Assembly: GCA_045123995.1 (NCBI GenBank)
Contig: JBGVKY010000023.1
Span: 1 to 64,000, forward strand
DNA length: 64,000 nucleotides
From: HGM11501 sp045123995
Lineage (GTDB): Bacteria > Bacillota > Clostridia > CAKSNL01 > HGM11501
Direction: 5' to 3'
Position 1 is the stretch's first letter. Every line of letters starts with the position of its first letter. Shown here one piece after another: positions 15,869-22,422 of this stretch. A program made the translations under genes and the position numbers. The notes beneath the pieces are model-generated. The model saw only the letters and a program-made list of their open reading frames with translations, was not told where the DNA came from and ran no database searches.

Positions 15869-16303
15869 TTATTCCTCCTTATTTTTTACAACCAAGCGGA
15901 CACCCTCGATGCCCACAACCACTGCCTCTTTATTTTCAGGGATAATTTCCCCGTTTTGGCTTTTCACCTTCCATTCAACATCTCCAACAAATGCACTTCC
16001 CTGATTCATTTTGTTGTTTACCTCCCGGGAAATAAGAATTTCGCTGCCTATAATTCTGTCAAGATTGGTTTTTTCATCATTTTGCTTTAAGCTCTTAAAA
16101 GCTATTTTTCTCAAAAATGCCACAAGTATTACAGAAACCAGTAAAAACAAAAACATCTGAAATCCAATTCCTGCTCCTAAAACACTTGCAATGAGTGCTG
16201 CAAGAGCACCTCCTGCAAACCATATACTTATTACTGCAGCAGTTGATGCTTCAATTATAACAAACACCAGAATTGCTGCAATCCATAAAATTTCATTTGT
16301 CAT
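15869..16303 (-). CDS. NfeD-family membrane protein
   Basis: The 144-residue product has two or three hydrophobic helices in its first 70 residues (ILWIAAILVFVIIEASTAAV, then the 30-68 region). A soluble OB-fold domain follows: IGSEILISREVNNKMNQGSAFVGDVEWKV ending in VVGIEGVRLVVK. This is the short NfeD1b type that accompanies SPFH proteins and is thought to anchor or regulate them. It starts at ATG 16303 behind AAAGAGGTGG and leads a two-gene operon with the SPFH gene. Confidence 0.88.
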   Translation of the reverse strand: MTNEILWIAAILVFVIIEASTAAVISIWFAGGALAALIASVLGAGIGFQMFLFLLVSVILVAFLRKIAFKSLKQNDEKTNLDRIIGSEILISREVNNKMNQGSAFVGDVEWKVKSQNGEIIPENKEAVVVGIEGVRLVVKNKEE

Positions 16304-16339
16304 GAAAGTTCCACCTCTTTCCTTTGATTTTATACCTTT

Positions 16340-16368
16340 ATTATATCATAAAAAACTCTCTTTGCCAA
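16340..16368 (-). promoter_or_regulatory. Promoter of the NfeD-SPFH operon
   Basis: On the minus strand TTGGCA and TATAAT are 17 nt apart, about 37 nt before the NfeD start codon. Confidence 0.75.
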
Positions 16369-16395
16369 TAGAAATATGGATTTTTTAATTTATTC

Positions 16396-16424
16396 TTGCT
16401 AATTTTGTAAATTAAGCTTATAAT
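16396..16424 (+). promoter_or_regulatory. Promoter of the M18 aminopeptidase gene
   Basis: TTGCTA and TATAAT are 17 nt apart. The ATG is 33 nt downstream. It is back-to-back with the NfeD promoter. Confidence 0.7.
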
Positions 16425-16457
16425 ATATAAAAGACCATCTAAGAAAGGAAAATCATT

Positions 16458-17837
16458 ATGGATTTAGGATACAAGAATAAATCCGGCTGGGAAAATGCCG
16501 ACCGCTCGGCGGTTTTTGACTTTGCCGAAGGATATAAAACATTTTTAAACAGCGGAAAAAGTGAAAGAGAAATTATAAACGAGGCTCTTCGTATCGCTAA
16601 AAACGAAGGCTTTACTGACATTAAATCCAAGCACACATTAGAGCCTGGGGACAAAATATATTCTCTTAACCGCGGCAAGGGTCTCATGCTTGCAGTCATG
16701 GGAAAAGATCCCCTTTCCAAAGGCTTTAATTTAGTAGGTGCCCATGTGGATTGTCCCAGGCTCGACTTAAAGCCCAATCCTTTGGTTGAAGACGGAAAAA
16801 TGGCACTTATGAAAACTCACTACTATGGCGGTATCAAAAAATATCAGTGGACCAGTATTCCCCTTACCCTTTCGGGAATCGTTATTAAAAAAGACGGAAC
16901 TAAAATCAACGTGGCTTTAGGAAAGGACACAGATGACTATTGCTTCACCATCTCTGACATTTTGCCTCATTTAGCTTCTGACCAGATGGAAAAATCCATG
17001 TCGAAAGGCGTTTCGGGAGAAGACTTAAATGTCCTTTTCGCAGGAATTCCTCTTTTCGATAATGACAAGGAAAGCGTAAAAGATGCAATTTTAACACTTC
17101 TTCGTGACGAATATAACATAGAAGAGGAAGAGCTACTCACCAGCGAGCTTCAGTTCACACCCTCGTTCCCTGCAAAGGATGTCGGTCTTGACAGGGGATT
17201 TATCGGTGCTTACGGTCAGGATGACAGAGTTTGTGCATATGCTGCTCTTCAGGGAATACTTGACGCAGAAAATCCCGAAAAAACTGCAATCTGCCTTTTA
17301 GTTGACAAAGAAGAGGTTGGTTCCATGGGAGTTACGGGGATGCAGTCTAAATATTTCGAGAACATGATTGCAGAAATGATAGATATGTCAGATGAATATT
17401 CCGAACTTTTAGTCCGCCGTGCATTTTCTGCAGCCACCTGCCTTTCAGCAGATGTTTGTGCTGCTTTCGACCCTAACTACCCCTCTCCCTTTGAAAAACA
17501 GAATACACCTTTCGCAGGATGCGGAATTGCTTTTATGAAATACACCGGAGCAAGAGGCAAAAGCGGCGCTTCTGATGCTTCAAGCGAGCTTTTTTCTTCC
17601 ATTGTCCGCCTGATGAACGAAAAGGGTATTTCATGGCAGACAGGCGAGCTTGGAAAGGTTGATGCCGGAGGCGGTGGAACTATCGCACAGTACACTGCTA
17701 ATCTCAACATGGATACCATTGATGCGGGAGTTCCTGTCTTATCCATGCACGCTCCCTTTGAAGTAGTTTCAAAGCTTGACTTATACGAAAGCTACAGAGC
17801 TTACAGAGCATTTTATTTAAGCAATATACAAAAATAA
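16458..17837 (+). CDS. M18-family aminopeptidase
   Basis: M18 enzymes are cytoplasmic dinuclear metallo-aminopeptidases, often preferring acidic or hydrophobic N-terminal residues. The 459-residue product has the metal-ligand motif VGAHVDCPRLDLKP, GAYGQDDRVCAYAAL (bridging Asp), LVDKEEVGSMGVTG (catalytic Glu pair) and, near the end, VPVLSMHAPFEVVSKLDLYES with the last metal-binding His. Length matches the family. It is monocistronic, with its own promoter and terminator. The physiological substrate is probably peptides from protein turnover. Confidence 0.93.
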   Translation: MDLGYKNKSGWENADRSAVFDFAEGYKTFLNSGKSEREIINEALRIAKNEGFTDIKSKHTLEPGDKIYSLNRGKGLMLAVMGKDPLSKGFNLVGAHVDCPRLDLKPNPLVEDGKMALMKTHYYGGIKKYQWTSIPLTLSGIVIKKDGTKINVALGKDTDDYCFTISDILPHLASDQMEKSMSKGVSGEDLNVLFAGIPLFDNDKESVKDAILTLLRDEYNIEEEELLTSELQFTPSFPAKDVGLDRGFIGAYGQDDRVCAYAALQGILDAENPEKTAICLLVDKEEVGSMGVTGMQSKYFENMIAEMIDMSDEYSELLVRRAFSAATCLSADVCAAFDPNYPSPFEKQNTPFAGCGIAFMKYTGARGKSGASDASSELFSSIVRLMNEKGISWQTGELGKVDAGGGGTIAQYTANLNMDTIDAGVPVLSMHAPFEVVSKLDLYESYRAYRAFYLSNIQK

Positions 17838-17860
17838 AGCGGGTTACCGCTTTATTTTTT
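17831..17860 (+). terminator. Terminator after the aminopeptidase
   Basis: AAAATAAAGCGG pairs with CCGCTTTATTTT around loop GTTA and is followed by further Ts. It overlaps the stop codon. Confidence 0.85.
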
Positions 17861-17902
17861 GTATATTTAATTTATTTATGCGAATATATCTATATGATTA
17901 CC

Positions 17903-17930
17903 AAAAAAAGAGAGAAGATAATCTTCTCTC
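17903..17930 (-). terminator. Terminator after the ArsR-type gene
   Basis: GAGAGAAGAT pairs with ATCTTCTCTC, and seven Ts follow on the minus strand. The stem overlaps the stop codon of the regulator. Confidence 0.7.
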
Positions 17931-18447
17931 AGAATAACCATGAAGGCATAGATCTGTCGGGCTTCTTTTCTTCTTTTCCCTCTATCACGGGTGCTTTTAC
18001 TATAATCTCTTCCTCTGCTTCGGGTAAAAGAATTTCCTCCGGCTCTTTTATATCTTCTATTATTTCTTTTATAACGGCAGACTCTTTTTCCGGTTTAGCC
18101 TTTTTAGGCTTTACTGCCTTTTCTTTAATTTTTATAGGAACAATAGGGATTTCCAACGCTTCTTCCCCGCTTGTTATTTTTTCAAGATAGGAAATAATCT
18201 CCCTTTTTCCCTCACTTGAAATTTTATAGTAAATCCACTTCCCCTCTCTCCTTGACTCAACAATTCCTGAGTCGCAGAGAATTTTCATGTGATGGGAAAG
18301 TGTGGGCTGTGCCACCGCAAGCTTATCCAAAAGCTCTCCTGCAAACATTTCCCCTTCTCCCAGTGCTGTAAGGAGTCTTAATCGGTTTTCGTCACCCAGA
18401 GCCTTGAACATTTCAGCCATTATACTTAATTCGGATTTCACTCTCAT
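17929..18447 (-). CDS. ArsR-family transcriptional regulator with long charged tail
   Basis: Residues about 8-95 form a winged helix of the ArsR/SmtB type: MFKALGDENRLRLLTALGEGEMFAGELLDKLAVAQPTLSHHMKILCDSGIVESRREGKWIYYKI. The metal-binding ELCVC motif is absent, so it is probably not a classic metal sensor. About 75 extra residues follow, rich in Lys, Glu, Pro and Ile, with KAKPEK-like runs, ending MPSWLF; such a tail is unusual for a family of about 100 residues. ATG 18447 is used here; GTGs at 18450 and nearby are alternatives. It is divergent from the methionine operon, so control of that operon is possible but unproven. Confidence 0.82.
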   Translation of the reverse strand: MRVKSELSIMAEMFKALGDENRLRLLTALGEGEMFAGELLDKLAVAQPTLSHHMKILCDSGIVESRREGKWIYYKISSEGKREIISYLEKITSGEEALEIPIVPIKIKEKAVKPKKAKPEKESAVIKEIIEDIKEPEEILLPEAEEEIIVKAPVIEGKEEKKPDRSMPSWLF

Positions 18448-18458
18448 CACATCCTTTA

Positions 18459-18491
18459 CTATATAATACTACACATATAGATAAAAGTCAA
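18459..18491 (-). promoter_or_regulatory. Promoter and inverted repeat of the ArsR-type gene
   Basis: On the minus strand TTGACT (18486-18491) and TATTAT (18463-18468) are 17 nt apart. An inverted repeat CTATAT-N10-ATATAG (18459-18480) covers the -10 box and spacer, a plausible autoregulatory site. Confidence 0.6.
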
Positions 18492-18526
18492 TATGTTTTT
18501 TAAGAATACTTATTTTAAATTTTCAC

Positions 18527-18554
18527 TTGCATTTTTTATTTTTTGTGTTATAAT
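18527..18554 (+). promoter_or_regulatory. Promoter of the methionine leader and operon
   Basis: TTGCAT (18527-18532) and TATAAT (18549-18554) are 16 nt apart. The predicted start near 18561 puts the leader-peptide ribosome site about 10 nt into the transcript. Confidence 0.7.
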
Positions 18555-18584
18555 ATAAAAAACAACGAAAGGAGTTGCAGGTAA

Positions 18585-18647
18585 ATGTCTTTGAAAATGA
18601 ATTATGTCATGTATATGTATAATTTGCCTTGCAACAACGCTTTTTAA
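18585..18647 (+). CDS. Met-rich leader peptide of the methionine operon
   Basis: A 20-codon reading frame starts at ATG 18585, ten nt after AAAGGAG, and ends at TAA 18645. Met occurs at positions 1, 5, 9 and 11, with Tyr at 7, 10 and 12 and one Cys at 16. Three internal Met codons within seven is what a ribosome-mediated attenuator for methionine genes would need. The last codons and the stop lie inside the antiterminator hairpin (18626-18667). I infer that slow decoding of Met leaves that hairpin free to form and lets transcription reach the sulfhydrylase gene. No S-box or T-box motif is visible. Confidence 0.65.
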   Translation: MSLKMNYVMYMYNLPCNNAF

Positions 18648-18698
18648 TAAAAGCTTATTGCAAAGGCTATTTTTCGTGGCCTTTGCATTTTTTATTTT
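18626..18698 (+). promoter_or_regulatory. Transcription attenuator (antiterminator and terminator)
   Basis: Three segments can pair in two exclusive ways. Segment A (18626-18634, GCCTTGCAA) pairs with B (18658-18667, TTGCAAAGGC), with an inner GCTTTT/AAAAGC helix. Alternatively B (18659-18667) pairs with C (18679-18687, GCCTTTGCA), nine perfect base pairs followed by TTTTTTATTTT, an intrinsic terminator. A ribosome at the leader stop codon would cover A and favour the terminator. Confidence 0.7.
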
Positions 18699-18714
18699 CG
18701 AGGAGGTTTTTACT

Positions 18715-19989
18715 ATGTCAGATTATAAAATTGAAACCAACTGTGTCCAGGCGGGCTATACGCCAAAAAACGGCGAGCCCAGAGTTCTCCCAATATACCA
18801 GAGCACCACATATAAATATGACTCTGCCGACCATCTTGGAGAACTTTTCGACCTTAAGGCCGACGGACATATGTATTCCAGAATTTCAAACCCCACAGTA
18901 AGTGCTGTTGAAGAAAAAATTGCTATATTGGAGGGTGGTATAGGTGCCCTTTGCACCACATCCGGTCAGGCGGCAAATTTACTGGCGATACTCAATATCT
19001 CAAAAAGCGGCGATAACTTTATCTGCTTATCTTCAATTTACGGAGGAACCATAAATCTTTTTGCCGTTACACTTAAAAGGCTCGGCATTGAAGTAAGATT
19101 TGTAACAGGCGATATGCCCGACGAAGAAATTGAAGCTAAGTTTGACGAAAGAACCCGTCTTGTTTTCGGCGAAACCATCGCAAATCCCGCTCTTAACGTT
19201 TTAGATATTGAGCGTTTTTCATCTATTGCCCACAAGCACAATGTACCTTTATTCGTTGACAATACTTTTGCAACTCCCATTTTGTGCAAGCCCTTTGAAT
19301 TTGGAGCGGATGTTGTAATTCACTCCACCACCAAATATATGGATGGTCACGCTTCAGTAGTTGGTGGTGTGATTGTGGATTCAGGTAATTTCAACTGGGC
19401 TAACGGTCGCTTCCCCGAGCTTTGCGAGCCCGACGAATCCTATCACGGCGTAAGATATGTAAATGATTTCGGAAAGGCAGCCTTTATAACAAAGGCAAGA
19501 GTTCAGCTCATGAGAGATTTTGGCGTTCTCCCTTCTGCCATAAATGCCTTTTTACTCAATATGAATTTAGAGACCTTGCATCTTCGCATGGAAAGACATT
19601 CGGAAAACGCCATGAAGGTTGCAGAATATTTAGAAAGTAATGAAAAAATCACCTGGGTAAATTATCCCTTACTTGAATCGAGCCCCGACTATGCTCTGGC
19701 TCAGAAATACCTTCCCAAAGGCAGCTGCGGTGTTATATCATTCGGTATAAAGGGCGGAAGAGAGGCGGCAGTCAAGTTTATGGATAGCTTAAAGCTCGCA
19801 TCAATCGTAGTTCACGTGGCAGATGCAAGAACCAGCGTTCTCCATCCTGCCTCCACTACCCACCGTCAGCTTACAGACCAGCAGTTAATTGACGCAGGCA
19901 TAAGTTCTGATCTTATCAGAATGTCGGTAGGAATAGAAAATGCTGATGATATAATTGCCGACATAGCCCAGGCTTTAGAAAAAATTTAA
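18715..19989 (+). CDS. metY: O-acetylhomoserine sulfhydrylase (PLP, Cys/Met metabolism family)
   Basis: The enzyme makes homocysteine from O-acetylhomoserine and sulfide. The 424-residue product starts at ATG 18715 behind GAGGAGG. It has the family motifs YQSTTYKYDSADHLGELFDLK, YSRISNPTVSAVEEKIA, TTSGQAANLLAI, IYGGTINLFAVTLKRLGIEVRFV, VDNTFATPILCKP, the PLP lysine in IHSTTKYMDGH (Lys207), and SVLHPASTTHRQL. The long insert around GAFITKARVQLMRDFG is typical of sulfhydrylases rather than cystathionine gamma-synthases. Next to MetA of the acetyl type it completes direct sulfhydrylation. Expression is likely controlled by the Met-rich leader attenuator upstream. Confidence 0.92.
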   Translation: MSDYKIETNCVQAGYTPKNGEPRVLPIYQSTTYKYDSADHLGELFDLKADGHMYSRISNPTVSAVEEKIAILEGGIGALCTTSGQAANLLAILNISKSGDNFICLSSIYGGTINLFAVTLKRLGIEVRFVTGDMPDEEIEAKFDERTRLVFGETIANPALNVLDIERFSSIAHKHNVPLFVDNTFATPILCKPFEFGADVVIHSTTKYMDGHASVVGGVIVDSGNFNWANGRFPELCEPDESYHGVRYVNDFGKAAFITKARVQLMRDFGVLPSAINAFLLNMNLETLHLRMERHSENAMKVAEYLESNEKITWVNYPLLESSPDYALAQKYLPKGSCGVISFGIKGGREAAVKFMDSLKLASIVVHVADARTSVLHPASTTHRQLTDQQLIDAGISSDLIRMSVGIENADDIIADIAQALEKI

Positions 19990-20001
19990 GGAGTTAAAAT
20001 T

Positions 20002-20916
20002 ATGCCCATTAAAATCCCCAACGGACTTCCTGCCACAGAAACGCTCCACAGTGAGAATATCTTCGTAATTAACGAAACCCGTGCCATAACCCAGGATATC
20101 CGTCCTCTTAAAATTTTGCTCCTAAATCTTATGCCCACGAAAATCACAACCGAGACCCAGTTCGCCAGACTTTTGGGTAACAGCCCCCTGCAGGTGGAAA
20201 TGGAGCTTTTGCAGACCGCAACCCATAAATCAACCCATGTTGATTCCTCTCATATGTTAAGCTTTTATAAAACCTTTGACGAAATTAAAGACCAGAAATT
20301 TGACGGAATGGTCATTACCGGAGCTCCTGTTGAACTTATGGATTTTGAGGAAGTAAACTACTGGCAGGAGCTTTGCGAAATCATGGAATGGAGCAAAACC
20401 CACGTTACCAGCACACTTCATATATGCTGGGCAGCTCAGGCTGCTTTATATTATCACTACGGGATAAAGAAGATAAGTCTTCCAAATAAACTTTTCGGCA
20501 TTTATCCCCATGTGGCGGATTATAAAAACTCAATGCTTCTGCGCGGATTTGACGACGTATTCATGGTTCCCCAGTCAAGACATACCACCGTTTTAAGAGA
20601 AGATGTGGAAAAAGTGCCCGAGCTTAAAATTCTGGCCTCATCCGAAGAAACAGGGGTTTGTATTGCGGCAACCGACAAGGGCAGACAGATTTTTATTACC
20701 GGTCACCTTGAATATGATGCCGACACTCTTAAAAAGGAATACGAAAGGGATTTAGGAAGAAGTGATGTTAAGCTTCCCAAAAACTACTTCCCAGGTGATG
20801 ACCCTGCTAAATCCCCAATTGTGAGCTGGCGTTCCCACGCAAACTTGCTTTATTCAAACTGGCTTAACTACTTTGTATATCAGACTACTCCCTTTGATTT
20901 AGATGAGATAAAATAA
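20002..20916 (+). CDS. metA: Homoserine O-acetyltransferase, MetA type
   Basis: MetA activates the homoserine hydroxyl, the first committed step to methionine. The 304-residue product has the glutamine-amidotransferase-like fold with the nucleophile Cys142 in HICWAAQA and conserved motifs LLNLMPTKITTETQFARLLGN and GAPVELMDFEEVNYW. Residue 111 is Glu. In this family Glu111 marks acetyl-CoA use, while Gly gives succinyl-CoA use, so the product is probably O-acetylhomoserine, matching the MetY-type enzyme upstream. The C-terminus has the expected GHLEYD and SWRSHANLLYSNWLNYFVYQ. It starts 12 nt after metY behind AAGGAG. Confidence 0.95.
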   Translation: MPIKIPNGLPATETLHSENIFVINETRAITQDIRPLKILLLNLMPTKITTETQFARLLGNSPLQVEMELLQTATHKSTHVDSSHMLSFYKTFDEIKDQKFDGMVITGAPVELMDFEEVNYWQELCEIMEWSKTHVTSTLHICWAAQAALYYHYGIKKISLPNKLFGIYPHVADYKNSMLLRGFDDVFMVPQSRHTTVLREDVEKVPELKILASSEETGVCIAATDKGRQIFITGHLEYDADTLKKEYERDLGRSDVKLPKNYFPGDDPAKSPIVSWRSHANLLYSNWLNYFVYQTTPFDLDEIK

Positions 20917-20942
20917 AAAAGCACCCTGCGGGGTGCTTTTTT
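20915..20942. terminator. Convergent terminator after metA
   Basis: AAAAAAGCACCC pairs with GGGTGCTTTTTT around TGCG. It has T-tracts in both directions and separates metA from the DUF896 gene. Confidence 0.9.
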
Positions 20943-21148
20943 TAACTTTTTATTTTTTTAATTTTTTCCTTCGTGCCGTCAGGTCTCTGAATGTAGGTAT
21001 TATCCAGCTCCCTTTTAAGCGAAGCTCTGAAAGCAGCAATATATTCCTCTCTTAAAGCCTGCTGCTCCTTTTTTTCTTCTTCCGTAAGACCTTCTGTCTT
21101 TGCCTTTTTGGCAAGGGCGTTTATTCTTAATATCTTTTCATCAGTCAT
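20942..21148 (-). CDS. DUF896 (YnzC-like) small protein
   Basis: The 68-residue protein matches the DUF896/UPF0291 family: MTDEKILRINALAKKAKTEGLTEEEKKEQQALREEYI, then a second helix AFRASLKRELDNTYI and a basic tail. Known members are two-helix hairpins of unclear function; some are LexA-controlled in Bacillus. The start overlaps the end of mtnN by 8 nt, so it is the last gene of the luxS-mtnN operon. Confidence 0.88.
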   Translation of the reverse strand: MTDEKILRINALAKKAKTEGLTEEEKKEQQALREEYIAAFRASLKRELDNTYIQRPDGTKEKIKKIKS

Positions 21149-21851
21149 TATAGTCCCTCACAAACATTTTCATAATCTCGCAGGAATTATGTGCCGCCTT
21201 TTTTACAAAAGTGGGAAAATCAAGATTCGCCTCGTCATCCCCTCCGTCAGATATTGTCCTTAAGACTGCACATTTAACCTTGTTTACATAGCACACATGG
21301 GCAACTGATGCCCCCTCCATTTCGCAGGCAACAGAAGAAAATGTGTCCTTAAGCCATTTTTTCTTTTCCCCGTCCGCTATAAATGTATCACCCGTTGCGA
21401 TAACTCCTGACACCGTGTTCACAGAAAGGCTCTGTGCCGCATTTTTAAGAATTTCAGATGCTTTCTTATCGCAGGGAATATTAACAATATTTATCCCGGA
21501 TAAAAGCCCCACGGGATCCCCCAGAGGAGATGTATCCATATCGTGCTGAACCAGACTTTCTGCCACCACTGCATCGCAAACAGAAAGTTTATCGGAAAGA
21601 CCCCCTGCAACACCCGAATTAACTATAACACCGGGGTTGTATCTTAAAATCATAGCCTCCGTGCATATTGCCGCAAAAACCTTTCCCACTCCGCAAACTG
21701 CCGCTGCTATCTTTTTCCCATAGAGAGAGCCAAGCAAAAACTCAACTCCGCTTATATTCTCCTTTTTCTCTATTTCCATAGCTCCGCTTATTTCAGAAAG
21801 CTCAACCTCCATGGCACATATAATGCCGATATCCGCCTTAAAATTTGTCAT
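21141..21851 (-). CDS. mtnN: 5'-methylthioadenosine/S-adenosylhomocysteine nucleosidase
   Basis: The enzyme cleaves adenine from S-adenosylhomocysteine and methylthioadenosine. The first product is then used by LuxS, encoded just upstream. The 236-residue protein keeps DIGIICAMEVELSEI with the catalytic acid Glu15, VNSGVAGGLS, ATGDTFIAD, CEMEGASVAHV with the ribose-binding Glu179, and RTISDGGDD with Asp202. Start ATG 21851 follows AAGGAGAATTTT; an ORF start 27 codons upstream would overlap luxS and lacks a ribosome site. The luxS-mtnN pair recycles the SAM methyl cycle to homocysteine and yields the AI-2 precursor. Confidence 0.95.
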   Translation of the reverse strand: MTNFKADIGIICAMEVELSEISGAMEIEKKENISGVEFLLGSLYGKKIAAAVCGVGKVFAAICTEAMILRYNPGVIVNSGVAGGLSDKLSVCDAVVAESLVQHDMDTSPLGDPVGLLSGINIVNIPCDKKASEILKNAAQSLSVNTVSGVIATGDTFIADGEKKKWLKDTFSSVACEMEGASVAHVCYVNKVKCAVLRTISDGGDDEANLDFPTFVKKAAHNSCEIMKMFVRDYND

Positions 21852-21861
21852 AAAATTCTCC

Positions 21862-22332
21862 TTACAGCATTTTTTCGTATCTGAAAGTCTGCTCTTTCTC
21901 CGAAAGAGCTTTAAGATATTCCCTGCATTCATTTTTTGCCTTTTCGAGATTGAGACTTCTGTAATTTCCGCACTCTTTTACGCCTGAGCCGAAAACCTCA
22001 CCCTCATATTCGGTAACCTTTAAGAGACAATCCTTTAATACAGAAAGCACTTTTTCATTATCAGCATTTCTCACTAAAAGATAAAATCCCGTCTGACAGC
22101 CCATGGGCCCGAAGTATATAACATCTTCTTTAATTTCTGAATTTCTTATAAAGGTAGCCAGCATATGCTCCGTTGTGTGCATGGTTGAATGATCCATATA
22201 AGAATCAGCATTGGGGATTCTTGTTCTTAAATCATAGGTAGTAATGTCTTTATCAATTCTGGACACATAAATGCCCGGAGTTATAAAATCATGGTCAACA
22301 GTAAAGCTCTGTATTTTTTTAACCTCTTCCAT
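21862..22332 (-). CDS. luxS: S-ribosylhomocysteine lyase
   Basis: LuxS splits S-ribosylhomocysteine into homocysteine and DPD, the precursor of autoinducer-2. The 156-residue product has the metal-site motif HTTEHMLA (His52, His56), the third ligand Cys121 in ECGNYRSLNL, and the catalytic Cys79 in GPMGCQTGFYL. The start was set at ATG 22332, 8 nt after AAAGGA. Its length fits the family. It heads a minus-strand operon luxS-mtnN-DUF896 placed opposite the methionine operon, so the homocysteine-forming routes are grouped here. Confidence 0.96.
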   Translation of the reverse strand: MEEVKKIQSFTVDHDFITPGIYVSRIDKDITTYDLRTRIPNADSYMDHSTMHTTEHMLATFIRNSEIKEDVIYFGPMGCQTGFYLLVRNADNEKVLSVLKDCLLKVTEYEGEVFGSGVKECGNYRSLNLEKAKNECREYLKALSEKEQTFRYEKML

Positions 22333-22356
22333 GTTATCAGTCCTTTCTTCCAGAAT

Positions 22357-22385
22357 ATAATAGCACAACAATCTTTATTAGTCAA
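22357..22385 (-). promoter_or_regulatory. Promoter of luxS-mtnN
   Basis: On the minus strand TTGACT and TATTAT are 17 nt apart, 25 nt before the luxS start. It lies next to the terminator of the following gene. Confidence 0.75.
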
Positions 22386-22386
22386 T

Positions 22387-22420
22387 AAAAAAGGACTTTC
22401 GTAAACGAAAGTCCTTTTTT
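22387..22420. terminator. Terminator after the SLH-domain gene
   Basis: A 16-bp stem (AAAAAAGGACTTTCGT) with a 2-nt loop and T-tracts on both strands lies 3 nt from the stop codon. Confidence 0.85.
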
Positions 22421-22422
22421 AT

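Noticed and set aside
18604..18714. N-terminal extension of the sulfhydrylase from an upstream in-frame start
   Set aside because: The extension crosses the terminator hairpin, has no ribosome site and is not part of the family; ATG 18715 has GAGGAGG.
18540..18714. SAM riboswitch or T-box upstream of the methionine operon
   Set aside because: The leader is too short and lacks the S-box core and the T-box GGTGGNACC motif; the leader-peptide model fits better.
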